Shown here one piece after another: positions 17,912-33,616 of a stretch of DNA of 64,000 nucleotides (positions are counted from its first letter, which is position 1; each line of letters begins with the position of its first letter). This DNA comes from Leptospira interrogans. GTDB lineage: Bacteria > Spirochaetota > Leptospiria > Leptospirales > Leptospiraceae. The position numbers and the translations under genes are program-made. The notes beneath the pieces are model-generated. The model did not search any database and was not told the origin of the DNA. It worked only from the letters and a program-made list of their open reading frames with translations. The stretch is taken from NCBI RefSeq assembly GCF_900156205.1, contig NZ_FTNA01000015.1, positions 42,439-106,438 of the forward strand, given 5' to 3'.

Positions 17912-19234
17912 TTAAATTGAAAAGTCCGTGATAGAAATTCCTATAGTTTTTGCGGCATCGGTGATCGTCTTTTTCATTTTGTCTCCAATAAACTTTTGCA
18001 CGTCAAAAAGGATTTGATATTCGTTATCCGTGTTTCTGATAATTTGATCGTATCTTCCGGTCAAAGAACCTGGTTTACAAGAGGTAGTATAATTTGGATC
18101 TGCGGTTTGTTCCGAAAGATTGATACAGAATGTGTCTCTGGCTGCAGTCGCTTGAAAACCGATTCCAGGAACGTTAAAAGTACCAAAAAGATTTTTTAAA
18201 CCCGGACCCGTGGAAGTTACGGTTCCTTTTTTCAATTCGTAAGATCCGTTCCAAATGTTCAACACACTTTGTGCGTTGTAATAGAAGTCAGCTTTTGTAG
18301 TATCGCTAAAACAAGAATGTTCTTCTTCTTGTTGTCCACCAAAAGTTCCGGTAAGTCTTTCTCCTCCCCATTCGCCAGCGATGAATTTACCAAGTCCTTG
18401 AAAGATATAAGTGACCGCTGCGTCAGGATTGGATTTAAGTCCATCCGAATATCTGGCACCGTCTTCAAATTGATCTCGAATCAATTTTAGCTGAAGAACC
18501 AGTCCGTCCGTAACTGCTTTCATATAAGTTCTTCTTCTGCCTCCAACTGTTCCTGGAGAAGCTCCTGTAAGATCAGCTATATTACGTTGTCCTGAAATTT
18601 GATTGATTCCTCCGTTAAATAGATCCTGACCCCAGAGTATATATTCGATGGCGTGCCAACCGACTGTAAGCGCTGTCTCATCGTCTTGATCAACTGCGTT
18701 ATTTGCACCTGCATCTCCGTTTGCAGCTAAGATGGCTGCGTAGGTTGGTTGTTGTGCAGCATTGTTATTAATATAATTATCAATCGCACTTTCGTCTAAC
18801 GGCCATCCGTTGATCAGTCCTTCGCATTCTTCGTCTCCGGAACCATCCGCATTACTTCCGCAACCTAAAATGTCTACGTTGTCTATCGGTCCAGATGAAA
18901 AACGAAATGCTTCCGTAGTTAAATAAGAAGCTCTTGCTACTACGTATAAATTTTTAAGATTGATATGATCCGCTGCGGTCGGGTTGTTATTGGCGGCAAA
19001 GGCTGTAACTGCGGTCTGAAAAGCGACTGCGTCTTTATAACTCTGATCGTAGGATTCGTAGCCGAGTTGAAGATAACGATCTACGACTTGAGCTCTTGTC
19101 GCAGTGGGTTGGAATAAAGTCATCAATAAGGCTAAACGTTCTGAGTCGTTGTTTGCTTCTGATTTACAATTTGAGAAAAGAAACGATACAACGATCCAAA
19201 GTAGAAGATAGTGTGTGATTTTTTTTAGATTCAT
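17912..19234 (-). CDS. lruB: LruB-like imelysin-family lipoprotein
   Basis: 440 residues. Signal with lipobox FLFSNC (C23). The imelysin motif GxHxxE is intact: G192-W-H194-A-I-E197, followed by YILWGQD. Imelysins are surface iron-regulated proteins. Leptospira LruB, known from uveitis studies as an antigen, is of this type and is reported near a FecA-like receptor; I assign the name on that recalled context plus motif. It lies downstream of the TonB receptor (same strand, 430 bases apart) with its own Fur-like operator at 19319-19345, and leads the DUF1111 and second imelysin genes. Confidence 0.8.
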   Translation of the reverse strand: MNLKKITHYLLLWIVVSFLFSNCKSEANNDSERLALLMTLFQPTATRAQVVDRYLQLGYESYDQSYKDAVAFQTAVTAFAANNNPTAADHINLKNLYVVARASYLTTEAFRFSSGPIDNVDILGCGSNADGSGDEECEGLINGWPLDESAIDNYINNNAAQQPTYAAILAANGDAGANNAVDQDDETALTVGWHAIEYILWGQDLFNGGINQISGQRNIADLTGASPGTVGGRRRTYMKAVTDGLVLQLKLIRDQFEDGARYSDGLKSNPDAAVTYIFQGLGKFIAGEWGGERLTGTFGGQQEEEHSCFSDTTKADFYYNAQSVLNIWNGSYELKKGTVTSTGPGLKNLFGTFNVPGIGFQATAARDTFCINLSEQTADPNYTTSCKPGSLTGRYDQIIRNTDNEYQILFDVQKFIGDKMKKTITDAAKTIGISITDFSI

Positions 19235-19664
<430 letters not shown>

Positions 19665-22130
19665 TTAAAGTTCAAACGTGGCACCTACGTTGATTTGGCG
19701 GAATGGACCGACTTGAATTCCTTCCGGAAGACGACCTGAAATGTAACGAACGTCCGCCAAGTTTTTACCTGTTATAAAAAGGCTCCAACGTTTGATAGGA
19801 TCCTTGTATCCTAAGGAACAATTGATCAGTTCGTATGCGGGGATTACGCCGGTTTCGCCGGAACTATTAGAAGTAATATTCAAATATTGTAATACTTTTT
19901 TACCAAGAGGATCGGTGATGGAATCTGCCCAATAAACGGTTCTGGTATTTGAGTCGTCATGATACTGGGAGGAAAAATATTGATATTCTACTCTTGCATA
20001 AAAACCTTTTGGATGAATAAAACCAATTGCTAAAGTTGCAGTGTCTTTAGAGACATACGGAACGTAATTTCCGTTTTTATCTTTTTGAGTAACTACAAAA
20101 TCGAGAAGAGATTGATCCGCTGTAATTTTAGAAGTGTCTATGGAATACTGGTTCATTCTCGCGTCTGCTCTTGTGTAAATCAGATCGATTGGAAGTTTAA
20201 AAGAAGAGTCGAACAATTGGGCCGGATCGAAAGTAACGTTAGTTTCCACACCTCTACTGTAAGTTCTGCCACCGTTTTTAGCTGAAGAAGCGGAATCGTT
20301 ACCGGAAGTAGAAGAAGTGATGATGATCTGATTGATATAGTTTAGGTTAAAGTAAGTAATCTGAGCATTTAAGTATTTTGTAATATCTCCTCTAAAACCG
20401 GTTTCGTAATTATAGGAATATTCCGGGTCGATTCGATTTACGATTCCTGAATTATTCAATGCGTCTTGGTATCTAGGTGGAGAAAAACCTTTGTGAGCTC
20501 CTGCAAACCAAGTCAAATCTTTGAACCAGTTTGCGTTTTTACGAATATCGTATGTAAGACCAAGTCCTGGAATTACTACGTGATAGGTATGTTTACTTCC
20601 TTTGTCCACTTCTTGAGAAGGAGAGTTTGGATCTGGTTGATTGGTCACTGGGTCAATGGTTTGTTGACGGAGGATCGTTCTATTTTGTGTAAACATTTCG
20701 TAACGAATTCCTGGAATTACGGAAAACCTATTCTGGAATTGAAAACTGTTCTGAGCAAAACCTGCAAGTGACTTGGTATTATTGACTTCGTGATCTCTTA
20801 CGTTTCCTGATTTTGCAAGAGAATATTCAGAGGAAGCAACTCCGGTAGGTGGATTGTTAAAACCGTTACCAAAGATCGCATAATCGGGAGTAGGTGGCCC
20901 GTCCAGATATTTGATGTCTGCGGTTTCGTAGTGATAACGAAGTCCAGCATCTAGTTGGTTTTTAATTCCTAAAAATTGATAGTCTTGTTGATAGCGAGAT
21001 TCCGCTCCTACAAAACGATAAGAACGATTTCTATGACCCACACTATCTAACATATAAACCGTATCACCTGGACGATTTACAAAAGGTTCTGTATCGTACG
21101 ATTTAATTACGTTAGACGGAATTGTATTAAAGTTGGAACCTGTGTTTCTAAGGTAATTTTGTCTTGCCCAATTTCTTTCTGTATAAGCGGAGTAAACTTT
21201 GGTTACGAGTTTAGAATGATCTGTAAGTTTCCATTCGTGACCTATATCACCCGAGTATCTTTCTAATTTTCGGTTATCCTGTTCCGCAAAATTAGAAGAA
21301 GAATGGTTCCAAAATTGAGCCGTGGTAAGACCTAAATAAGTCATATTTGCGTCTTGTGCGGTTGCAAGAAATTTAGAAGTAAGAGTATGTTTGTCGTTTA
21401 AATCGGTGACGGACTTAAATGAAAATTCGTGAATTCGAAAACTTTGATGTTCTCTAAATCCATCTCCTTGTTTTCTAAGAATTGAAATGTCGATTCCTGT
21501 ATTTCCGAAAGTTCCGCCGTAAGAAACTTGAGAAGAAAAAAAACCGTAAGATCCTCCTTGAACGGAAACGGAAAGCATAGGATCTTTGGGTGGACGTTTT
21601 GTGATGAAGTTTACTACTCCTCCGATTGTAGAAGGCCCAAAAAGAATTGCCCCTGAACCTTTGACTACTTCTATTCTCTCCATACGATCTATGTTAGGTG
21701 TGTAGTATTGTTCTGGTGCGGAGTAGGGGTTCAGAGAAGTGAAAACTCCATCTTCTAAAATGAGTACTTTTCTTCCGAGGTCGTTATTTACTCCTCTAAA
21801 TCCAAGGTTTAAAATTAAACCAGTATCTTGGTAACGGATTGAGGCGCCTGGAATTCTTCTTAAAACCTCCATTGAGTCTACAGGTTTGGTCTGTTCCAAA
21901 AATTCCTTTTCAATGACTGTGGCAGACCCAGGAATTCTTTTAAGGTCTGTTTTTCGTTTTCCTATTACTGAAATGGTTCCTTGATTCCATTTTTCTTTTT
22001 CGGTTTCTTCTCCGTTGGAAGAAGTTTCAGAAAGGATTGGTTTGTTTGTTTCTTCTGATTGTGCTGGAACTTCCCAAGAAAAAAGAAGAAATAGAAAAAT
22101 ACAAAGAGGCAAAGCGGATCTATGTTTCAT
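19665..22130 (-). CDS. TonB-dependent outer-membrane receptor (FecA-like)
   Basis: 821 residues. Signal peptide ends near VPAQS. The plug domain (about residues 50-160) has DSMEVLRRIPGASIRYQ, FRGVNND, RIEVVKGSGAILFGPSTIGGVVNFI, the hallmark of TonB receptors. The rest is a long beta-barrel (e.g. YETGFRGDI, ending INVGATFEL). Such receptors import ferric siderophores, citrate or haem, driven by TonB-ExbBD. The neighbourhood (imelysins, di-haem protein, Fur-like sites) and recalled Leptospira order suggest an iron-complex substrate. ATG 22130 is chosen; a TTG at 22142 in frame would start just beside the operator. Confidence 0.9.
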   Translation of the reverse strand: MKHRSALPLCIFLFLLFSWEVPAQSEETNKPILSETSSNGEETEKEKWNQGTISVIGKRKTDLKRIPGSATVIEKEFLEQTKPVDSMEVLRRIPGASIRYQDTGLILNLGFRGVNNDLGRKVLILEDGVFTSLNPYSAPEQYYTPNIDRMERIEVVKGSGAILFGPSTIGGVVNFITKRPPKDPMLSVSVQGGSYGFFSSQVSYGGTFGNTGIDISILRKQGDGFREHQSFRIHEFSFKSVTDLNDKHTLTSKFLATAQDANMTYLGLTTAQFWNHSSSNFAEQDNRKLERYSGDIGHEWKLTDHSKLVTKVYSAYTERNWARQNYLRNTGSNFNTIPSNVIKSYDTEPFVNRPGDTVYMLDSVGHRNRSYRFVGAESRYQQDYQFLGIKNQLDAGLRYHYETADIKYLDGPPTPDYAIFGNGFNNPPTGVASSEYSLAKSGNVRDHEVNNTKSLAGFAQNSFQFQNRFSVIPGIRYEMFTQNRTILRQQTIDPVTNQPDPNSPSQEVDKGSKHTYHVVIPGLGLTYDIRKNANWFKDLTWFAGAHKGFSPPRYQDALNNSGIVNRIDPEYSYNYETGFRGDITKYLNAQITYFNLNYINQIIITSSTSGNDSASSAKNGGRTYSRGVETNVTFDPAQLFDSSFKLPIDLIYTRADARMNQYSIDTSKITADQSLLDFVVTQKDKNGNYVPYVSKDTATLAIGFIHPKGFYARVEYQYFSSQYHDDSNTRTVYWADSITDPLGKKVLQYLNITSNSSGETGVIPAYELINCSLGYKDPIKRWSLFITGKNLADVRYISGRLPEGIQVGPFRQINVGATFEL

Positions 22131-22145
22131 TTTGAGTTTCAATTT

Positions 22146-22166
22146 TGAAAATGATTCTCAATATTT
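22146..22166 (-). promoter_or_regulatory. Fur-like operator upstream of TonB receptor gene
   Basis: TGAAAATGATTCTCAATATTT lies 16 bases before the ATG. It shares ATTCTCAATAT with the operator at 19319 and has imperfect dyad symmetry (AAATGA/TCAATATT). The position so near the start suggests that binding blocks transcription start or early elongation. Confidence 0.5.
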
Positions 22167-22328
22167 GTTGGTGGTCTTTAGAGTCAAGGGAGAATGATTT
22201 GAAATTGTTTCTTTTTGAGAGAAAAATTCTAAAAAATCAGATTTAGAGAATGAAAGGAAAGTTTTTCTGTTATATAGACCGAATAAGATTGGTTTGTGAA
22301 AGTTCGTTTTTCTCCAAAGTAAAATTAG

Positions 22329-22531
22329 ATGTGGGAACTACCACGATTTATAAAATAAAAATCTATATCAATTGAAACTGTCGTATTCAATTGCGGGAAC
22401 TCACGCAAACTTAGGTTTGTCTATAAAATGATGTGGGAACTACAGCAAATCAAGATTTTACGAACAAATTCTAAAATTGTAGGAACTCTTATCTTTAGAA
22501 AATTTTTCTCAACCAGAACTCACGTTAAACA
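22329..22531 (-). repeat. RepE remnant, left end missing
   Basis: Runs from TGTGGGAACTACCACG to ACCAGAACTCACGTTAA. It carries the uninterrupted GTCGTATTCAATTGCGGGAA that is split by RepA at 13052. Confidence 0.55.
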
Positions 22532-23034
22532 TTAAAATGGAATTTAAATTTTGATGATGGCCGCAAAACAGCTGTTTTGTGCAAAAAATCTGATTGGACA
22601 ATGATTCTTTTTATATTTCATAGTAGTTCCCACAATTTTCAAAGTTTAACTAGTAAATCTACAATTTGCGAGAGTTCCCATAGATTTAGTCGTATAATAA
22701 ATTTTTAAATATTCACTTTTTATGATTTGAGTTGGGGAGTTTCCTATTTATTTTTTTATGGAAAAATCAGGTTTTTATAAAACGAATCGAATTTTTTATA
22801 CTAAACTCACTTTATTTTTAGTTTTTCAAGACTGAAAAGAGTGGTGATGACATGCCCCCGATTTTTAGAATCTAACTGTAAAATATAAATTCGCAGAAGG
22901 AGTTCCCACACGATTGTGTCTAACTGTAAAATTTAAATCTTAATTGGGAAAAAATTTATTTTTAAAATATAGGAACATTTAATGTCGATTAGGTGTAAAA
23001 ATTTTGTTTCTTAAGGGTTGTTTTTTATTGTACC

Positions 23035-23299
23035 TACTCAAAACCAGATAACACAGTGCTCAGTATTTTGTACTAAAACAAGACTTTGCAGTAAAATTTA
23101 CGGTACTTACTACTCGGACGCATGAAAATAGTACCAAATTATTAACGGCCTAATTTACGAAAAACTAGGGGTACTTAAGAAATACCGCAAATTCGGGATT
23201 TACGGCATTTTAAAGCAAGATCAAAATATTCAAATTTTTGAAACAATCTAATACAAGTATTCTATTCATGCGTCCGAGTAGTAATTTTATAAAGATCAG
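23035..23299 (-). repeat. RepC interrupted by RepA
   Basis: Left part CTACTCAAAACCAGATAAC... ends ACGGTAC; right part resumes TTTTATAAAGATCAGTAAT. In the RepC at 13915 these parts are joined (GGTACGCAATTTTATAGAGA). Confidence 0.65.
23107..23284 (+). repeat. RepA inside RepC
   Basis: 178 bp; ends TTACTACTCGGACGCATGAA and TTCATGCGTCCGAGTAGTAA, a perfect 20-base inverted repeat, so perhaps among the youngest copies. Confidence 0.75.
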
Positions 23300-23554
23300 T
23301 AATAGGACCAATTCAGATAAGATTTTTAACAACTAAATATTCTAAATCGCATAAAATGATCGTAAATAGGTTTCAAACCGAAAATTCGGTCCTTAAAATT
23401 TCAAATTCAAAATTTTTTATTCTCAATCTAAAAACTTAATCAAAACAAAAACATACAAGTGTTATAATTTAATAATTTTAAATATTCTAGAATTGTGTTG
23501 TAACTGGGTAAAAACGGAACCAACCCAATTCTGAAAATATAGGAGGAATATCAA

Positions 23555-25957
23555 ATGAAATATAAACAAAAGTTTGGATTTGAGAAAGTGAAAATATTTT
23601 TTCTTTATTTAGTGGTTTTTCTAAATTTTTTTCTACAAGGTTGTAAAGATGGCGGTGGATCAACGTTCGGCGTAGAGTATTGGTTGGGAATGTTAAATTC
23701 GGTTCCGATGGATCCAAAGGCAGTCATGGAAAGTCAACTTTCTTCAAATGGTACTATAAACTTTGTCCGATTCAATTCAGACCTTGTTCCATACAGTAGA
23801 AGTCAAGCTTCGGAGGTTTTGAAAACGTATCTACAAATTCCTACCGAATATACACCTAAACTTGTACGTTCAAACGAATCTAACGGACAGGTTTTGGATC
23901 GTTTTCAACAATATTATAAAGGTATAAAGGTCGAAAATAAAATCTACACCGTAGTATCCAAAGATAATCGAATCGAGTTTATGGGAGGTGATTTTTCTGG
24001 GATCGAACAAGATTTAAACATAACTCCGAACTTATCTAAAGAAGACGCCTTATCAAAGGCGTTAGTTCATTTTGGTGCAAAAAAATATCTTTGGGAATCG
24101 CCTGAAAGAGAAGATAGACTTCGTTCCATTAAAGGAGATTCGAAGGCGACTTACTTTCCTAAAGGAGAATTGATCGTATACAATCGAGCTGAATCAAATC
24201 TTAAAAATGAATATCGTCTAACGTATAAGTTCGGAATTTCTTCTTTAGAACCGCCGAGTTCAAAATACGTTTATGTGGACGCTCGTTCTGGAGAGATTCT
24301 GGCGAGCAGAGATGCCAGACGCTTTGAAACTCAGCCTGGTGATGGCGGGGGAGGTACTACGCCACTGCCACCGCCCACGGATTTAGGAATTTGTTTTCCG
24401 GATCCAACACCTTGTATCAAAAATGCAACGGCTAAAACTCGATTTAGCGGATATAAGACAATCACAACCTGGACAGCAAGAGAAGAAAATCATTACGAGC
24501 TTAAGGATTATTCCAGAGGTAAAGGAATTATCACTTATTCTTGGGAGTTTGTAGATTTAGGCATTTTAGGCGTTCAACTTCAGAACATACCTATGATCGA
24601 TTCTGATAATTATTGGTCTGCGAGCGAATATCATGACGACTATAATCATGATGCGGTATTGGATGCGCATTGGGGCGCGGAAAAGACCTACGATTATTTT
24701 AAGACGGTTCACAATCATTCGGGATATGACAGAGACGGCGCCAAGGTAATCGGTAACGTTCATGCGTATGGCTTCGCTAATAATGCTCATTGGGATCCAA
24801 TAACCGAGGAGATTTATTATTATTACTGTCCTCCGGAAAGTCTTTGTGCAACTGTTTATACAAGTCCTGGACAGATAGATCCTCAATATGATGATACTAC
24901 TTCTCTTGATTTCGTATCTCATGAGTTTGGACATGGACTAAGCGCATATACTTCCGAATTAGGATATAGTCGTGGACCAGGAGCTTTGAACGAAGGTTTT
25001 TCGGATATTTGGAATATAGTCGTAAATCATTACGTAAATAAGATTCACGCAATGAATAAGAATATTTGGTTGTTTGGTGATGAGACTCGCCCATCGGGTG
25101 GTATACGCTCCGCTTCCAATCCAAAATCCACTACGGTTAAGTATCCGGGACCGAATACATATAAAGGAGAATTGTGGGATTTTAGTGATGTAGACGTTCA
25201 CAGGAACAGTAACGTTTTAAGCCATTGGTTCTATATACTCTCCAATGGAAAACAAGGAATCAATGATATTTGGTGTGAATACAATACTTCCGGTATCAGC
25301 ATTGAGAAGGCGGAAAAAATAGCCTATTCATCATCATTGTATCTCTGGCCTACCGCTGAGTACCCTGATGTAAGATCAGCGAGTATCATGGCATCCAAGT
25401 ATTTATACGGATCGTTTTCGCAGGAAGTAAAAAGTACAATCGACGCTTGGGATGCGGTAGGAGTGCCGGCAAATACCAGTTCACGCGGTGGTGCAGGAAT
25501 GAAGCCGGATTATTATATTACTTCGGTAAAACTTTCAGAGATGGAAAGAAATTCCGGGAACGATTGCGGATATAAAGACAGTACCTATCTAAATCAAACC
25601 ATATATAAGGGTTTTACATATACGATTCGGTTGTCTAGTCGAGGAGATTCGATTATCAATATGCCGTCCAGAACACATAAATGGAGGGTATGGATCGATT
25701 TCGATCGGAACGGAACGTTTAACAATTCTGTTAATTCGACTGAGCTAGTTGCTGAGGGAACGATTTCTTCTTATAACGGAGGAATAATTCAAAAAACTTT
25801 CACAATTCCTGCGGATGCTTTGACTGGGACTACTAGAATGCGCGTTTCGATGAAGGCGGCGACCGGTGCAGAGACATATCCTCGTCCGGATGAAAAATTT
25901 ATCCAAGGAGAAGTAGAAGACTATATGGTTACGATTCGCCCATTTATTGTTCTTTAA
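23555..25957 (+). CDS. Thermolysin-like (M4) metalloprotease lipoprotein with GEVED domain
   Basis: 800 residues. Signal with lipobox LQGC (C30), then a fungalysin/thermolysin propeptide-like region (about 80-260), the M4 catalytic domain and a C-terminal GEVED domain (about 670-797; WIDFDRNGTF ... GEVEDYMVTI). The zinc motif H456-E-F-G-H460 and the third ligand E480 (NEGFSD) are intact. Leptospiral thermolysins are reported to cleave complement and matrix proteins, and one is recalled beside the FecA-like receptor, as here. A strong AGGAGG precedes the ATG. Divergent from the iron operon across a repeat-filled gap. Confidence 0.9.
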   Translation: MKYKQKFGFEKVKIFFLYLVVFLNFFLQGCKDGGGSTFGVEYWLGMLNSVPMDPKAVMESQLSSNGTINFVRFNSDLVPYSRSQASEVLKTYLQIPTEYTPKLVRSNESNGQVLDRFQQYYKGIKVENKIYTVVSKDNRIEFMGGDFSGIEQDLNITPNLSKEDALSKALVHFGAKKYLWESPEREDRLRSIKGDSKATYFPKGELIVYNRAESNLKNEYRLTYKFGISSLEPPSSKYVYVDARSGEILASRDARRFETQPGDGGGGTTPLPPPTDLGICFPDPTPCIKNATAKTRFSGYKTITTWTAREENHYELKDYSRGKGIITYSWEFVDLGILGVQLQNIPMIDSDNYWSASEYHDDYNHDAVLDAHWGAEKTYDYFKTVHNHSGYDRDGAKVIGNVHAYGFANNAHWDPITEEIYYYYCPPESLCATVYTSPGQIDPQYDDTTSLDFVSHEFGHGLSAYTSELGYSRGPGALNEGFSDIWNIVVNHYVNKIHAMNKNIWLFGDETRPSGGIRSASNPKSTTVKYPGPNTYKGELWDFSDVDVHRNSNVLSHWFYILSNGKQGINDIWCEYNTSGISIEKAEKIAYSSSLYLWPTAEYPDVRSASIMASKYLYGSFSQEVKSTIDAWDAVGVPANTSSRGGAGMKPDYYITSVKLSEMERNSGNDCGYKDSTYLNQTIYKGFTYTIRLSSRGDSIINMPSRTHKWRVWIDFDRNGTFNNSVNSTELVAEGTISSYNGGIIQKTFTIPADALTGTTRMRVSMKAATGAETYPRPDEKFIQGEVEDYMVTIRPFIVL

Positions 25958-26045
25958 GAATAGGTTATTGTAGTCAGATGAGAAAGGCATTTTGGTAATC
26001 TAATTCCAATTAGAAGAAAGATCATTTCAATAGTTTTCGTAAAGG

Positions 26046-26077
26046 ACCGATCGAATCAAAATCGATTATCGATCGGT
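26046..26077 (+). terminator. Possible terminator of the M4 protease gene
   Basis: Perfect 9-base inverted repeat ACCGATCGA / TCGATCGGT with a 14-base loop, about 90 bases after the stop, followed by the T-rich TAATTCTTTCTCTTTTTC. The loop is long for an intrinsic terminator, hence moderate confidence. Confidence 0.4.
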
Positions 26078-26384
26078 TCGTAATTCTTTCTCTTTTTCTA
26101 AAAACCATCTCGAAGTTATTTTATTTTTAAATGTAGTTCTTGATCATTTTTGAGATGTTTATATTTAAGTATTTTATAATATTTAAAATTAATTTAATTC
26201 TGCGTAATAGAAACTAGGATTTTTTTTAAGGGTAAAAGTTATTTCATTTATGAAAATGATTGATCTCAGTTGTTTAATTTTCAAGACTAAAAATAGTGGT
26301 AGCATTGACATGTTCCTGTTTTTAATGCCTAACTATAAAATATAAACTGGTGGGAGTAGCTTCTACAAATTAAGTTACTTAAAT

Positions 26385-26559
26385 AACGTAAGTTCGACGT
26401 AAGGAATCTATGGTTCATTTTTCTAAAAAAGTTGTGATCTCGATTCCTAAAATGTGGGAACTCCCGCAAATCCCGATTTTACGAACAAATTCTAAAATTG
26501 TTAGGAGCTCATACTTTTAGAAAATTCTTTCTTGTTTTCTTGCGCCTTGCTTACGTTAA
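26385..26559 (-). repeat. RepE, shortened copy
   Basis: Ends AACGTAAGTTCGACGTAAGG and TGCGCCTTGCTTACGTTAA. The interior has GTGGGAACTCCCGCAAAT and CGATTTTACGAACAAATTC shared with other RepE copies. Confidence 0.6.
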
Positions 26560-26575
26560 ATAGCTAATTTATCAT

Positions 26576-26678
26576 TAGAGTTGTTGAAAAATTCCATAGT
26601 TCCGATTAACAAAACTGCTTTAATTGCCCGTTTCCATAAAATAGAAACAGATGGAGAATTAATTTTTCAACAATTCTA
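26576..26678 (+). repeat. RepB, 103-bp MITE-like element (reference copy)
   Basis: TAGAGTTGTTGAAAAATTCC at one end and AATTTTTCAACAATTCTA at the other give ~18-base terminal inverted repeats. TA at both ends suggests a TA target. Copies at 14003, 33707, 35978, 36066, 40788, 46852, 49144, 62967. Confidence 0.75.
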
Positions 26679-26817
26679 TTATAACTGTTGGTGGTAGTTC
26701 CCACATTACAAAGTTTTATGGTAAAATATGGATTGTGAGAGTTCCCACATTTATTTTTTACAGAAAGATCAAGTTGTTGTGAAATAAATCTCTTACATCA
26801 AACTCACGTTAAATTAC

Positions 26818-26985
26818 TAAGTTTGTCCTAAAACCTCAAAGAAATTTTACGCTATAATTTAATTCTTTAGAAATTTTTAATAGAATGCAGTAGTTCCTAC
26901 AACTTAGGTCGCATTTGGTAATTTGCTAACTTTCGATTAGTTCTAATATCGTTTAGTTTTTGTATTGGCTTCCATATTTTTGTGA
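26818..26985 (-). repeat. RepD, truncated
   Basis: Matches the reversed RepD up to TTTTTGTATTGGCTTCC, then changes to other repeat debris. It provides the uninterrupted site where RepC sits in the 2037 copy. Confidence 0.55.
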
Positions 26986-27231
26986 AACTCAATTTCACGG
27001 TCGTTCGAAAAACTAGACAAACAGGGTTGGTGGAAATTCAGCGTCTCATTTCAATGGGTGCTCGAAGTAACTCAGCAAACACTTTTCTAAGGGTAGGTTT
27101 TGGACAAGCTTTAAACTAAAAATTCTAATATAATAAATACTGCAATTTTACTATTCGGACGTATGGAAATAGTTCCCAAAATTAAAGATCAATCTTACAA
27201 AGATGCAGAGTTCCCAAAAATCACGCTCGAC

Positions 27232-27560
27232 TTAATTTGGATTTTTTTTATAAATCCAATAACCTAAAATTCCGGACCAAATCGTAGATAAAATCAGGCC
27301 TCCAGTTTCTCTTGTGACTTCGTCGTCAAAAGAAAAGTTTGGGATCAGCGTTGCGGCGAATATTGTTCCGGCAAGAAAAAGAACGGAAAGAACCCAAGAG
27401 ACGTGAAACCAAATTTTCATTTTTGTTGGATATATTATGAAACCTGCATATAGTACAACAACACTCATGTAAATTGAAATCCAAAGCCAAGGATCGGGAT
27501 CGTTCCATTGAAGTCCCGCAAACACAAGCCAGATTAAAATTGTTAGGATTGAAAAAAATT

Positions 27561-27564
<4 letters not shown>
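27232..27564 (-). CDS. TMEM220-family membrane protein
   Basis: 110 residues, four predicted transmembrane segments. It carries the family hallmark QWNDPDPWLWI just after the first segment (residues 19-29), as in TMEM220-like proteins. The function of this family is unknown. ATG 27564 is preferred because it overlaps the stop of the preceding GNAT-nitrilase gene (ATGA); an ATG five codons earlier (27579) lies within that gene. Last gene of the minus-strand run. Confidence 0.75.
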
Positions 27565-30569
<3,005 letters not shown>

Positions 30570-30578
30570 TTTAAAGTT

Positions 30579-32717
<2,139 letters not shown>

Positions 32718-33312
32718 TCGATACCTGAAAATTTTTAAAAGCCCCGAAGTGTTTCAAGTTTTGTCGGGGGATTTCTATTCCTGTTTAAACCTGCTTTATC
32801 GGGAGTCAAATGATTCTATGGATATTTTGATGAACTGATTCATCTTCCTTTTATATTAGACGGAAAGAGACATAGAATCCTAGCTTTGTGGTAAGTTCTG
32901 CATAAAATTGCTTAGTTCCGACTTTTTGAAAAGATTGGTCGTTTGAAAACTAGGAATTGTTTCTTATTTCATGAACTTGAATTCTATTTTGGGAATTATT
33001 TATGAAGGTTCATTTTTCCGTGAAAATAGGATCGAGTGTGGGAACTCCAATTTTGGAATTTTTTACTTCCGATTCCAATCAGTATTTGCAATACAGAAAT
33101 CGAAAGTAATCGCAGTAGTTCCCACATTTTTTAGTTTTTTGGAAAAGCACGAGTTTATAAAAGATAGTGATCTTCAAAACAAAATGTATGACTTCTTTAT
33201 AGAAGTTTTGTAAAAATTGAAGTATGATCACGACGATTTGATTTGTGACCCATGAGGAGTGAGCCACAAAGAAGTGAAGGTTCTTTGCAAAGTAAAGAAA
33301 TAACGACCCATC

Positions 33313-33616
33313 ACCTTACCTACAAGTATTTGGATCTCAATATAAATCTGTCGGAATTACGACAAATCCTCTGTAAAACTTAGCCCACCCCACAACGCGA
33401 CCCATAGGAAAGCGTTGTGCTGAGTTTTCCCTATTTTTGGGTGAGGGAGGAGGTGGAAAAGTTTTCTTTATCAGAAAAACATACTTTTTGCAAGTAAAAA
33501 GACTCATTCTTGTCGGAACACTTGAAAAATATGCCTTTTTGAGCCCAGAACGGCGATCCATAGAAAGCCCGTTCTGTTGAGTTCATTTTGATTCTAAAAT
33601 CCTATTCAACTTGTGG
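33313..33616 (+). repeat. RepH, ~300-bp repeat with conserved stem-loops
   Basis: Matches 63551-63821 closely over most of its length (e.g. TACTTTTTGCAAGTAAAAAG, CATTCTTGTCGGAACACTTG). It contains CACAACGC...GCGTTGTG, an 8-base inverted repeat whose loop differs between the two copies, inside a larger CCCACC...GGGTG pairing. It has a 35-base insertion relative to the other copy. No transposase is visible next to this copy. Confidence 0.6.

Larger units (their letters stand above)
22167..23554. other. Gene-free interval with RepE remnant and RepC/RepA nest
   Basis: Holds a left-truncated RepE (22329-22531), TTCCCACA-rich debris (22620-22990), and a RepC with a RepA inserted (23035-23299). The last 250 bases are AT-rich, with a strong ribosome site (AGGAGG at 23541) for the protease gene. 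Confidence 0.65.
25958..27231. other. Gene-free interval with RepE, RepB and RepD
   Basis: Starts with a possible terminator hairpin (26046-26077), then a shortened RepE (26385-26559), RepB (26576-26678) and a truncated RepD (26818-26985). A RepA terminal fragment (TTTACTATTCGGACGTATGG) lies near 27148. No gene is supported. Confidence 0.65.

Noticed and set aside
24566..25201. Long antisense frames within the M4 protease gene
   Set aside because: The sense frame has the complete protease motif set and signal; the antisense frames are rich in Ile/Arg/Tyr with no recognisable pattern.
32971..33213. 80-codon plus-strand ORF
   Set aside because: Includes TTCCCACATTTTT-type repeat debris, has low-complexity composition and no ribosome site.
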